From Ktedonobacterales bacterium (GTDB lineage Bacteria > Chloroflexota > Ktedonobacteria > Ktedonobacterales > JACDGC01), in contig JACDGC010000076.1 of the NCBI GenBank assembly GCA_013815535.1, positions 1 to 10,612 on the forward strand: a DNA stretch of 10,612 nt, written 5' to 3'. Position numbers and translations under genes: made by a program. Below are positions 1 through 7,420 of the stretch, one piece after another. Within the stretch, counting starts at the first letter, position 1; the number at the start of each line of letters is the position of its first letter. The notes beneath the pieces were generated by a model, which was not told the DNA's origin, did not search any database, and was given only the letters and a program-made list of their open reading frames with translations.

Positions 1-282
1 ATCTACGCGGGAGCGGTGCGTGGCGATTTTGCCGAGGGCCTGCGTATTCCCGGCATCACCACGCAGTTGATCTTTGGGTTCGTGCCCGTGGTGGGGACGA
101 TGTGCGCCCTGCGCGACTTTGAGGCTGATCGCCGCCGGGGTGATCGGCTGGGGATGGCGCTCAATTTGTTGGGATTGGTGCCGTTCTTGGGGGGCTTTCC
201 CAAGACAGCGGCGATCATCCATGGGGTGCACCATGTCGGGCGAGCGATTCACCAGACCCATCGCGCTGGCCCTCAGTCATAA
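1..282 (+). CDS. Unrecognised small hydrophobic protein, C-terminal part (cut by left edge)
   Basis: The reading frame is open from base 1 and ends at a TAA at 280-282. A GTG at 16 is an in-frame start possibility but has no ribosome binding site visible, so the gene probably begins outside the window. The visible 93 residues contain two short hydrophobic stretches, each with a Pro-Gly or Gly-Gly turn (LIFGFVPVVGT and LNLLGLVPFLGGFPK), separated by a charged linker with RDFEADRRRGDRLG. This pattern resembles the membrane-associated helical hairpins seen in 'pre-toxin'-like and small holin-like domains, but the likeness is only by eye. The tail is rich in His and Arg. The 3' end overlaps the end of the opposing glycosyltransferase gene by 10 bp. 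I do not recognise the family and assign no function. Confidence 0.6.
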   Translation: MYAGAVRGDFAEGLRIPGITTQLIFGFVPVVGTMCALRDFEADRRRGDRLGMALNLLGLVPFLGGFPKTAAIIHGVHHVGRAIHQTHRAGPQS

Positions 283-1490
283 CGCCGCCCCTTCCAGACA
301 ATGGCGTTGCGTCCCAGGCGATGCCGCACGATGAGCCGCACGAGCAATCCTTGAACGACGAGGGCGGCGGGTGGCGCGGCCAGCACATACCAACCTGGTA
401 AGTTGGCCATGCGGGCTGCGCGGGCACGCAGCAGGCTCACCGCCGCTGCGTGGCTGCCCCAGTGGAGCAGGGCTGGCAGAGCGGCACGCCAGCCCTGCCG
501 TCGCACCTGCCAGATGGCCACTGCCAGCGCGATGAAGGGCAATGAGAGGGTGGCACCAGTGGCCAACACCGCCCCCAGTGCACGCCACAGCCCAGTGCGC
601 TCCCCCAATGAAGCCGTCAGATGATGCGCGTGGCCCTGCCAAGCCGCCTTGGCAGTGGGGTAGCCCACCGTCGTGAGCAATGCTTGGGCGTAGGCGAAGG
701 CGACGCGGTGCCCCGCTGCCTTCACGTCCATGACCAAGGCGCGGTCATCATCGAGGGCATCGCGCACGCCAACGCGGTCCAGCCCGCCCTGCGCGGCACC
801 AGCGCGTAGCAGGATGAACTGCCCCGCTGCCATCGCTTCGCTCCGCTGTGGATCGCGTGTGCGGGCCGGATAATCCGCGCCATAGAGGAAGCTGAGGCCC
901 TCACCGATGGCGGCACGCACCAGGGTGGCTCCCTGCCCTTCATCGCTGACGGCGGGCATGGCGGTCAGCAGATCTACCCCCATCTCATCCACTAGTGCCA
1001 GGGCGCGCCAGAGCAACTCAGGGTGATGCCCGGTGTCGGCATCCGTCAGCAGCAGCCAATCGGCGGTGCCATCGGCCAGGGCAGCGGTCACCCCCACATG
1101 CAGCGCCCACGTTTTGCCCACCCAGCCAGGGGGGCGCTCTGGCGCGGCCAACACATGCAACGTGGGCAGTTCACGGGCCAGCCGATGCAGCATGAGCGGC
1201 GTGGCATCGGTGGAATGGTCATCTACAACCCAGATGGCTGTGGGAGCCAGCTTTTGCGCCACCAAAGAAGCGAGACAAGGGGCCAGGTGATCCGCTTCGT
1301 CGCGCGCTGGGATGACGACCGCGACACGTAGGGGGCCACAGCGGGGGGGCAGTGGCGCGGTGGCGTCAAGGCGGGGCACCAGGGCCGCCGCGCGGTTGAG
1401 TTGCCACCAACTGACCGCAGTGCCAGCCAGGGCCGCCAGGGCCGCGAGACTGTGCCAGGTCCTTGCCCCGGCATTGCTGCGTCCACCCAT
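273..1490 (-). CDS. GT2 membrane glycosyltransferase, CrtQ/HpnB-like
   Basis: A 405-residue family 2 glycosyltransferase that should transfer a sugar from a nucleotide-sugar to a lipid-like acceptor at the membrane. Seen: an N-terminal hydrophobic segment (about 11-32); then the GT-A fold with VVIPARDEA (57-66), VVDDHSTD (88-95), the PGWVGKTWA motif (121-129) typical of CrtQ/HpnB-like enzymes, and the metal-binding DAD of TDADT (150-152). A GG...DALDDDRALVMD segment (about 235-255) replaces the usual ED acceptor motif. Three hydrophobic segments follow, then a C-terminal WKGRRYD. In characterised relatives the acceptor is a carotenoid acid or hopanoid-type lipid; here it is unknown. The start at 1490 is chosen because AAGGGG lies 8 nt upstream. 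Longer in-frame starts at 1556, 1565 or 1730 lack such a site, and the longest would reach the promoter of the divergent gene. It stands alone on its strand. Confidence 0.85.
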   Translation of the reverse strand: MGGRSNAGARTWHSLAALAALAGTAVSWWQLNRAAALVPRLDATAPLPPRCGPLRVAVVIPARDEADHLAPCLASLVAQKLAPTAIWVVDDHSTDATPLMLHRLARELPTLHVLAAPERPPGWVGKTWALHVGVTAALADGTADWLLLTDADTGHHPELLWRALALVDEMGVDLLTAMPAVSDEGQGATLVRAAIGEGLSFLYGADYPARTRDPQRSEAMAAGQFILLRAGAAQGGLDRVGVRDALDDDRALVMDVKAAGHRVAFAYAQALLTTVGYPTAKAAWQGHAHHLTASLGERTGLWRALGAVLATGATLSLPFIALAVAIWQVRRQGWRAALPALLHWGSHAAAVSLLRARAARMANLPGWYVLAAPPAALVVQGLLVRLIVRHRLGRNAIVWKGRRYD

Positions 1491-1646
1491 CGGTCCATCC
1501 CCTTGCCCCACACCTTCTTTGTCTCCCCCATCATAATCTATGAGATGGGGAACCATCTGGCCCATTGTAAAGTTTTCGCGGAGAGCAAGCAAAGAAGTTG
1601 CCCCGGCGAAAGCGCTGGAACGGCTTGACGCTTGGTCACGGCTGTT

Positions 1647-1675
1647 GGCAGGGGGTGGGTCAAAAGTCCCCTGCC
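1647..1675. repeat. Perfect 8-bp inverted repeat in divergent promoter region
   Basis: GGCAGGGG (1647-1654) and CCCCTGCC (1668-1675) are exact reverse complements separated by 13 nt. Neither side is followed by a T-run, so it does not look like an intrinsic terminator. It lies 14 bp upstream of the proposed -35 box of the DUF4012 gene and could be an operator. No regulator binding here is known. Confidence 0.4.
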
Positions 1676-1688
1676 CGGCTGGTGAGGG

Positions 1689-1717
1689 TTGTTCGTGCGG
1701 GCAGCCTATGGTAGACT
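1689..1717 (+). promoter_or_regulatory. Possible sigma70 promoter of the DUF4012 gene
   Basis: TTGTTC (1689-1694) and TAGACT (1712-1717) are spaced 17 bp apart. This would start transcription near 1724 and leave a leader of about 50 nt before the GTG at 1774. The match to consensus is moderate, four of six in each box at best, so this is a candidate only. Confidence 0.35.
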
Positions 1718-1773
1718 GGACCTGCCTCAAAGAGTGGGGAAACGGCGGCAGACCAGCGGAGGGCGACAGGACA

Positions 1774-4767
1774 GTGGGTAAGTTTGACGAACGGCAGAAG
1801 AAGAGTCAGTTTCATCCGATGAACCCGTCGCCAGGGGCTGGCCGCAATAGCCAACCACGCGACGATGCTGCCGCCTCACCCGCACCCGCCAACAAGGGTC
1901 CTGCGGCCTCTGGTGGTGCGGCGCGTGGAGGGCAGTTCTTGCGAGCACAGTTGCCGCATTTCGGCCCCACCGCCGCTTCAGGCGAGACGGAAGAAGACTT
2001 TGCGGAGGCCCCCCCACCGCGCGACCACTTTGGCGCACGCCATGGGGCTGGGCGCGTCCCTCTTGACCCAGATGATGACAGCCGTACCTACCCCGCCGCC
2101 CCTCCCTATGATCGCTCTTGGGATGACGCATATGCTGAAGAGGATTCCTACGAGCGCGAGGCGCAAGGGAGCCGCGATCCCTGGTCGCGCGATTGGGGGG
2201 CGTGGTCGGCGACCTACCTTCCCGATGAGGGCTTTGAGGAAGATGACGATATCCAGGAGGGCAGTTGGCGACGTGATGCCTGGGGCGCGCAACCCAGCGG
2301 CTTCACCATGGCCTCGGTGGCCATCGAGGTCGCGCCGCCTGCCCGCCGCCGCGCCGCCCAGCCAAAGGGGCCAGCCTTCCAGCAGATTTTGCGGTGGGTG
2401 GGGTCGGGTTTCAGTGGGAAGGAGCGCCCTACGAAAAAAGCAATTCGCCTGCTGCTTGTGACGAGCATCCTGGGGGTGATCGTGCTCAGCGGCTTAGGGG
2501 CGGCCCTTTATGCTTATAATGACTACCGCATTATTCGTGAAGAGGCAACGGATGCCTCGCAAATGCTGAACCATCTCGCCGATGATCTGGGCTTGGGTAA
2601 GGGATCGACCAAGACCAAGCTTGACGCCGTCCAGACGAAGGCCGCGCTGGATGCCGACCTGGGACGTGCCATGCGTGATCTGCAAGATGTCCACAATCGT
2701 TTGCAACACCCCGACTTCGTGTTGTCGTTGGCGGGCACGCTCCCCTCGGTGCGTGACAAGTTGAAAAGTGGCCTGGTGCTGAGCGAGGTGGGCATTGACG
2801 TGGTGTCGATGTTGCAAGAGTTGACGCCGAATTTGGCCACTGTAGCAAATTTGCTCATCACTTCACCCATAGCCACGACCAGCACGGATAACACACCCTT
2901 ATTAGAATCAGCGAATCTTCCCGGGTTGGCAAGGGCATTTGATCACGTCCAACCGATCGTGGCGCATATGGTGCAGACGCTGGAAAGCACCCCACCTGAT
3001 GTGCTGGTGGCGGCGTTGACGGCGAAGCAGCAGGGCGAGTTGATGCCGCTCTTGAGTGGTGTGTCGCAGTTGCCGACGATCCTTTCCATCGTGTCGGAGT
3101 TTCTGAAGTTGCCGAGTGCGCCAGCCTTGTTGGGCGCCCCCACCCAGGTCGCCTACTTGATCATGACGCTTGACAACACCGAGTTGCGCCCTGTCGGTGG
3201 TTTCCAAGGGCAGTACGCGGTGGTGGGCGTCAACGGTGCCCATGTGGGGCACATCAGCCTCGAAGACGTATACAATACTTTGGAACCGGTGATCGCCTCA
3301 GATGCAAGTGGGCAAGCAATTCAGGCATATAATGGGTTAAAATTGCCACAACAATCTTGGTACAATGGCTATGCTGATAACGGTAAAGGGCAGGGATTAG
3401 GATGGGCGCTTCGTAACTCGGGACTGTCATCTGATTTCACGCAATCTGCGCGTTATGCTTTGTGGTATTTGCATAATGAAACGATTTGTGACTGGACAAA
3501 TAATAAAATTCCTGTGGGATATGCCCCTAACTTTTGTGTCTGTCCTAATTATTTGAACAATCCTAATTATAAGTGCATTCCTGGTGGGGACCGCATTCCT
3601 TTGGTAGCTGCCAATGGTACGATATCGGGCTACTCTAAAGATCGAGCAAAAATGGCAGGGGTCATTATGATCCAGGAAAAGGTCATTGAGCAGTTGCTGG
3701 ATGTTGTTGGCCCCCTCAAGATCGGATGCCCATATAACGTTACCGTCAATTCGGGTAATCTACAAGATAAAATCCACTTCTATCAAGAAACGCAGGCTGG
3801 CCGCAGTCAGGGCAAAAAACCATGTAGTTCGGCGACTGGTCTATCTGATTCAACCAAGCGCTTCACCGCTTTGCTGACGCAAGCGTTGCAAGCAAAGTTG
3901 AAGACGCTTCCTAAGACTCAACTGTTCAAGTTTGCTGGCGATCTCATCAATGATCTGCACACAAAGGATATTCAGGTCTACTTGACCGATCCGACTAAGC
4001 CACAGAATAGTGATGCTTCCACCTGGTACACTGACTCAAGCACTGTTTACCCACCTGATCCAGCGGAGCAGAAGTTTTTGGAGAAATATCAGATCTCAAG
4101 CGAGATGTACCATGGAGCAGATGATTCTCTAACGCTGAACCGCTCAGATATGACAGGCTGGAAATTGGAGCGGTGGATAAAGGTGCATCTGGTTGATCAC
4201 GTTCAAATCGATAGCCAGGGAATAGTCACCCATAATTTCCAAGCCAAATATGACATCGACATTCCAGAGATTAAAATCATCAAAGACCAGAATGGGAACG
4301 TGGATTATAATCAAACGAATCAGGCCATTTTTAGCACGGTTTATAACGCTAGTTTTGGTTACCAATACGTAGAGTATTGGCGTTTGTACACCAATCAAAC
4401 TGCGACTTATCTGCAAGATAACATTCTGAAAGATCAGTACTATCCTCTTGGCCCACAGCCCAGTACCGATTTTGATCAGCGCGCGTACTTTCAAGGAGTG
4501 TTGAATTACTATGCGAATATCGACCCTAACAGCCCAACGGTGCAATGGGGTTACAATACAGGCGGCGATTCTCGTACACCCGTACCCAATGTGGTGTGGC
4601 AGGTGACCAACGTGGAGCATAATGGCAAATATAGCCTGCATGTGCAACCACAATCGGGCGTCGACACCGACATCCAGATCGACATCACAGGGCCATGTGG
4701 CAAGAAGACCTGGAATCAGCCGTTGACGACGAATACGGTGTTGACGGTGCCAACGGCACACTGCTAG
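1774..4767 (+). CDS. DUF4012-domain single-pass membrane protein
   Basis: A 997-residue surface protein of unknown function. GTG 1774 is preferred because GGAGGG (1758-1763) lies 10 nt upstream. ATG 1540 would add 78 Cys/Trp-rich residues lying over the opposite gene's promoter region, and ATG 1819 lacks a ribosome binding site. Residues 1-222 are hydrophilic, rich in Pro, Ala, Asp, Glu and Arg, and look disordered and cytoplasmic. Lysines and arginines precede one membrane segment (about 223-248), giving N-in topology. A helical region follows (about 250-450), then the DUF4012 core with LDNTELRPVGGFQGQYAV (466-483). Eight cysteines, all C-terminal to the membrane segment (572, 588, 590, 601, 652, 684, 975, 997), suggest disulfides outside the cell. 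DUF4012 is common in Actinobacteria and Chloroflexota, often near polysaccharide genes; a link to the divergent glycosyltransferase is inference. Codons from about 3300 to 4560 are markedly AT-richer. Confidence 0.85.
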   Translation: MGKFDERQKKSQFHPMNPSPGAGRNSQPRDDAAASPAPANKGPAASGGAARGGQFLRAQLPHFGPTAASGETEEDFAEAPPPRDHFGARHGAGRVPLDPDDDSRTYPAAPPYDRSWDDAYAEEDSYEREAQGSRDPWSRDWGAWSATYLPDEGFEEDDDIQEGSWRRDAWGAQPSGFTMASVAIEVAPPARRRAAQPKGPAFQQILRWVGSGFSGKERPTKKAIRLLLVTSILGVIVLSGLGAALYAYNDYRIIREEATDASQMLNHLADDLGLGKGSTKTKLDAVQTKAALDADLGRAMRDLQDVHNRLQHPDFVLSLAGTLPSVRDKLKSGLVLSEVGIDVVSMLQELTPNLATVANLLITSPIATTSTDNTPLLESANLPGLARAFDHVQPIVAHMVQTLESTPPDVLVAALTAKQQGELMPLLSGVSQLPTILSIVSEFLKLPSAPALLGAPTQVAYLIMTLDNTELRPVGGFQGQYAVVGVNGAHVGHISLEDVYNTLEPVIASDASGQAIQAYNGLKLPQQSWYNGYADNGKGQGLGWALRNSGLSSDFTQSARYALWYLHNETICDWTNNKIPVGYAPNFCVCPNYLNNPNYKCIPGGDRIPLVAANGTISGYSKDRAKMAGVIMIQEKVIEQLLDVVGPLKIGCPYNVTVNSGNLQDKIHFYQETQAGRSQGKKPCSSATGLSDSTKRFTALLTQALQAKLKTLPKTQLFKFAGDLINDLHTKDIQVYLTDPTKPQNSDASTWYTDSSTVYPPDPAEQKFLEKYQISSEMYHGADDSLTLNRSDMTGWKLERWIKVHLVDHVQIDSQGIVTHNFQAKYDIDIPEIKIIKDQNGNVDYNQTNQAIFSTVYNASFGYQYVEYWRLYTNQTATYLQDNILKDQYYPLGPQPSTDFDQRAYFQGVLNYYANIDPNSPTVQWGYNTGGDSRTPVPNVVWQVTNVEHNGKYSLHVQPQSGVDTDIQIDITGPCGKKTWNQPLTTNTVLTVPTAHC

Positions 4768-4783
4768 GTCACGGAGGACGACG

Positions 4784-5209
4784 ATGACGCAACCCAAGAC
4801 GGGGCAGGATCTGGTGCTCTTCACCGATGGGGCATCGCGGGGCAACCCTGGGCCAGCGGCGGCGGGCATCGTCATTCGCACGCGTGCGGGTGAGGATCTG
4901 GTGGCGACGGGGCGCGTGCTGGGCCGCATGACCAACAACCAGGCCGAATATCGCGCGCTGCTGTTGGGGCTGGAGCTGGCACTGCCCTTCGCCCCGGCGA
5001 CGCTGCTGGTGCAGATGGATAGCGAGCTGGTGGTGAAGCAGATGCGCGGCGAATATGCCGTGAAATCCGCCGACCTCGCACCGCTGCATAAGCAAGCGCG
5101 TGGCATCGTGGCGCAGTTCGCCCGTGTGCAATTCGCCTACATCCCCCGCCGCGAAAATGCCCTAGCCGATGCGCTGGCGAATCGTGCGCTGGATGCGGGC
5201 AAGGGCTAG
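4784..5209 (+). CDS. rnhA: Ribonuclease HI family protein
   Basis: A 141-residue cytoplasmic RNase H that should cut the RNA strand of RNA-DNA hybrids such as R-loops and Okazaki primers. The four carboxylates of the family are visible: D15 in FTDGASRGNPGPA, E55 in NNQAEYRAL, D79 in QMDSELVVKQM and D129 in ENALADALAN. The basic handle of the E. coli enzyme is absent and the loop histidine is not obvious. This places it with the short archaeal-like or YpeP-like bacterial group rather than classical RnhA, so the symbol is used in the broad sense. The ATG is preceded by GGAGG (4773-4777) with a 6-nt spacer. It starts 16 nt after the DUF4012 stop and probably shares that transcript. GC content returns here to that of the surrounding genome (43 of 60 bases at 4801-4860). 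Confidence 0.92.
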   Translation: MTQPKTGQDLVLFTDGASRGNPGPAAAGIVIRTRAGEDLVATGRVLGRMTNNQAEYRALLLGLELALPFAPATLLVQMDSELVVKQMRGEYAVKSADLAPLHKQARGIVAQFARVQFAYIPRRENALADALANRALDAGKG

Positions 5210-5319
5210 CGCCTTCACCATTGCGGTTACCGTGCCCCGCCCCAATGGGGGATATCTTTTGTCGACCAGATGTGCTATATCTATCGGTATCCCCCTGTTG
5301 ACCGAGGAGCACGTTTGGT
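5210..5319 (+). promoter_or_regulatory. 110-bp gap with possible promoter of the nuclease gene
   Basis: The gap before the exonuclease/UvrC-like gene holds a TGC-TATATC extended -10-like element (5273-5281) with no good -35 box at the right distance. A TTGTCG (5259-5264) lies 17 bp from a poorer TATCGG (5282-5287). A short CCCC-AAT-GGGG hairpin (5240-5250) is too small to call a terminator. GAGGAG (5304-5309) is the ribosome binding site for the ATG at 5320. Confidence 0.3.
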
Positions 5320-7389
5320 ATGGCCGCCGAAGATATCATCGATGACGAACGAGTCCCGCCCACCCCCGTCGCCGAGGGAACCAGCACGGGCGTGTTGTTG
5401 CGTCGCGCGCACGCCGCCTTGGTCGAGCGCGGCATGCCCCTCAGCGTCGAGGAACTGATTCCCGTGGTCTTCGGCGTGTCTGCCAACGGGACGGATTCGC
5501 CCTGGCACGCGCTGCTGGCCAAGCTGCTGGGGGCATCGGATATCTTTCAACGCTCTCGCCAAGGCACTTGGACGTTGACCGAGTGGCGCTCGGAGGATCT
5601 GGCGTTAGATGCGGTGGAGTTTGTCGTGCTGGATGTGGAAACGACCGGGCTCTCGCCGTCGCGCCATCGCTTGATTGAAGTTGGCGCGATCCTGCTGCAA
5701 GGCGACCACCCGCCTGATGTCTTTGATCGGCTGATCAATCCAGGCAAACGCATTCCCGACTTCATCGCGCAGTTCACCGGCATCACGCAAGAGATGGTCG
5801 CGCGGGCACCGAAGGCCGAAAATGTGCTGCCTGATCTGCTGGCCTTCATTGGGCGACGCCCGGTGGTGGGGCACAACGTCAGCTTCGACCTGGGCTTCCT
5901 CAATTTCGAGACACAGCGCCTGGGCCTTTTCGCGCCAACCGATGGCATCGACACCATCGCCATGGCGCGGCGCTTCTTGCCCGGGGTGCGCCGCCCGAAG
6001 CTCGATGCCCTGGCGGCGCGGTTGGGGGTGCGGGCGTATGACCGCCACCGTGCCTTGGGCGATGCGCAGACCACCGCCGATGTCTTTCGTCTGCTGTTGG
6101 GGCGTGCCAAGTCTGAGGGCTGCCGCACCCTGGCCGATCTGCGACTGATGTTGACGGAACTGGGCGGCAAAGCGCCACCGATGGCTGGCGCGGTGGCTAA
6201 TCCGCGTCCGACGGGCAGCCTCTATCTGAATCCCGTGTGGCGCAAGGAATTCCCCACCAACCCGGGCGTCTATCTGATGCGCGACGAAACTGGCACGGTC
6301 ATCTATGTTGGCAAGGCAAAATGCCTGAAGGATCGGCTGGCATCGTATTATAACCATCCCCTTGGCTATACGCGCAAAATGGATGGCTTGTTGCAAAATG
6401 TCCACGCCATCGAGACGCGTGTGCTTGGCAGTGAATTGGAAGCGCTGCTGGTGGAGTCGCGCTTGATCAAGGAATTGCAGCCGCGCTACAACGTGCAACT
6501 GCGTAATTATGAGATGTACCCCTTCATCAAAGTCGATGTGACGGCGGACTTTCCGCGTGTCTTTGCCACCCGCGAGGTGCGGGCCGATGGCGGGCGCTAC
6601 TTTGGCCCCTTCAATTCACGCCGCGCGGTGGATGCCACCATTGAGGTCATCCAAAAACTGTTTGCCGTGCGCACCTGCACGCGCAGCCTGCCGCCCGCCG
6701 CCAAGCCGAGCGACCCCTGTTTGCGTTACCATATGGGGCGCTGCCCGGCCCCCTGCAAGGGCACCGCGTCGAAATCCGACTATCGCACCACCATCGACGA
6801 AGTGGTGGATTTCCTGGCGCGTAGCCGGGGTGACATGATGGACGCCCTGCGCGATAAGATGTGGGAGGCCGCTGAGCGCAACGACTTCGAGCGGGCGGCG
6901 GCGCTTCGCGATGTCATCAGCCACGCGGATCACGTCTTGTTGGGGCAAAAACTCATCACGGGGGCCATCGAGGCGAATAACCTGTTGTTGCTCTATCCCT
7001 CCGCTGTGGCTGCCCATGCCGAACTCTTTCTGGTGCGCCATGGGCGACTGGTGGAACAGCGGCGCGTCCCCTGCGACACCGCCACGGTGGAAACGACGTT
7101 GGACGAATTGATTCGCCGCGCCATCTGGCTTGGTCCGCCGCCGACGCGCGTTGGCAAGGCTGAGGTCGACCAGATCAATATCATCGCCCGCTGGGTGCAT
7201 CACCACAGCAAGGACCATGGTCGCGCCTTCTTCACTCTGCCACAAGACCTCGACGACAGCGAGGCCATCACGGCCTTCGGGGCAGCGGTGGTGGCGCGCA
7301 CGTTGGCCATTGCAGTCGGGGAGGAGAGCGTGCCCGCAGATGCGGAAGCTCCGCTACCAATGGCAACGGCAGAGAGCTATGATGCCTGA
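5320..7389 (+). CDS. DEDDh exonuclease / UvrC-like GIY-YIG endonuclease fusion
   Basis: A 689-residue nuclease likely to act in DNA repair in the cytoplasm. Residues 20-90 look like a winged helix ending in GTWTLTEW. Residues 100-262 form a DnaQ-type 3'-5' exonuclease with a complete DEDDh set: D105 and E107 (LDVETTG), D190 (HNVSFD), H243 and D248 (HRALGD). Residues 310-395 are a GIY-YIG domain with GVY (316-318), YVG (329-331), R339, E379 and N391, matching the catalytic residues of UvrC. Next come four cysteines (453, 467, 475, 479), at which UvrC is reported to bind an iron-sulfur cluster, and a UVR-like helical pair (about 508-535). The C-terminal endonuclease V/RNase H-like and HhH domains of full UvrC are missing, as in Cho. 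Related exonuclease-UvrC fusions are known in Actinobacteria. GAGGAG lies 10 nt before the ATG. Confidence 0.9.
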   Translation: MAAEDIIDDERVPPTPVAEGTSTGVLLRRAHAALVERGMPLSVEELIPVVFGVSANGTDSPWHALLAKLLGASDIFQRSRQGTWTLTEWRSEDLALDAVEFVVLDVETTGLSPSRHRLIEVGAILLQGDHPPDVFDRLINPGKRIPDFIAQFTGITQEMVARAPKAENVLPDLLAFIGRRPVVGHNVSFDLGFLNFETQRLGLFAPTDGIDTIAMARRFLPGVRRPKLDALAARLGVRAYDRHRALGDAQTTADVFRLLLGRAKSEGCRTLADLRLMLTELGGKAPPMAGAVANPRPTGSLYLNPVWRKEFPTNPGVYLMRDETGTVIYVGKAKCLKDRLASYYNHPLGYTRKMDGLLQNVHAIETRVLGSELEALLVESRLIKELQPRYNVQLRNYEMYPFIKVDVTADFPRVFATREVRADGGRYFGPFNSRRAVDATIEVIQKLFAVRTCTRSLPPAAKPSDPCLRYHMGRCPAPCKGTASKSDYRTTIDEVVDFLARSRGDMMDALRDKMWEAAERNDFERAAALRDVISHADHVLLGQKLITGAIEANNLLLLYPSAVAAHAELFLVRHGRLVEQRRVPCDTATVETTLDELIRRAIWLGPPPTRVGKAEVDQINIIARWVHHHSKDHGRAFFTLPQDLDDSEAITAFGAAVVARTLAIAVGEESVPADAEAPLPMATAESYDA

Positions 7390-7420
7390 AGAGTTTGGCG
7401 GATGCGTGGCCGCATGCTGC

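Larger units (their letters stand above)
1491..1773. other. Divergent intergenic region, 283 bp
   Basis: This stretch lies between the starts of the glycosyltransferase (leftward) and the DUF4012 gene (rightward), so it should carry both promoters. Frames stay open through it in both directions, but the encoded residues look like non-coding translation: they are rich in Cys, Trp and Gly and match no domain. It contains the dyad at 1647-1675 and a tentative rightward promoter at 1689-1717. For the leftward gene I see only a TATGAT-like element at 1535-1530 with no convincing -35 box. Confidence 0.6.

Noticed and set aside
1491..1730. Upstream extension of the glycosyltransferase to 1730
   Set aside because: The extra residues resemble no domain, and the ATG at 1490 has AAGGGG at proper distance just before a membrane segment typical of the family.
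1540..1773. Upstream extension of the DUF4012 protein from ATG 1540
   Set aside because: The added 78 residues look like non-coding translation, no ribosome binding site precedes them, and they cover the probable promoter region. GTG 1774 has a good binding site.
4144..5106. 320-codon open frame on the minus strand across the DUF4012 end and RNase H gene
   Set aside because: It lies antisense to two clearly recognised coding regions, has no domain-like sequence, and no binding site was found.
5219..5250. Terminator after the RNase H gene
   Set aside because: The available stems are 4-6 bp with either a large loop or no proper T-run, so I do not call one.
5605..6498. 297-codon open frame on the minus strand opposite the nuclease gene
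   Set aside because: Antisense to the intact catalytic domains and without recognisable motifs.
7390..7420. Possible bidirectional terminator between the converging nuclease and HAD genes
   Set aside because: Only a 5-bp stem (ATGCG/CGCAT) with no T-run on either strand.
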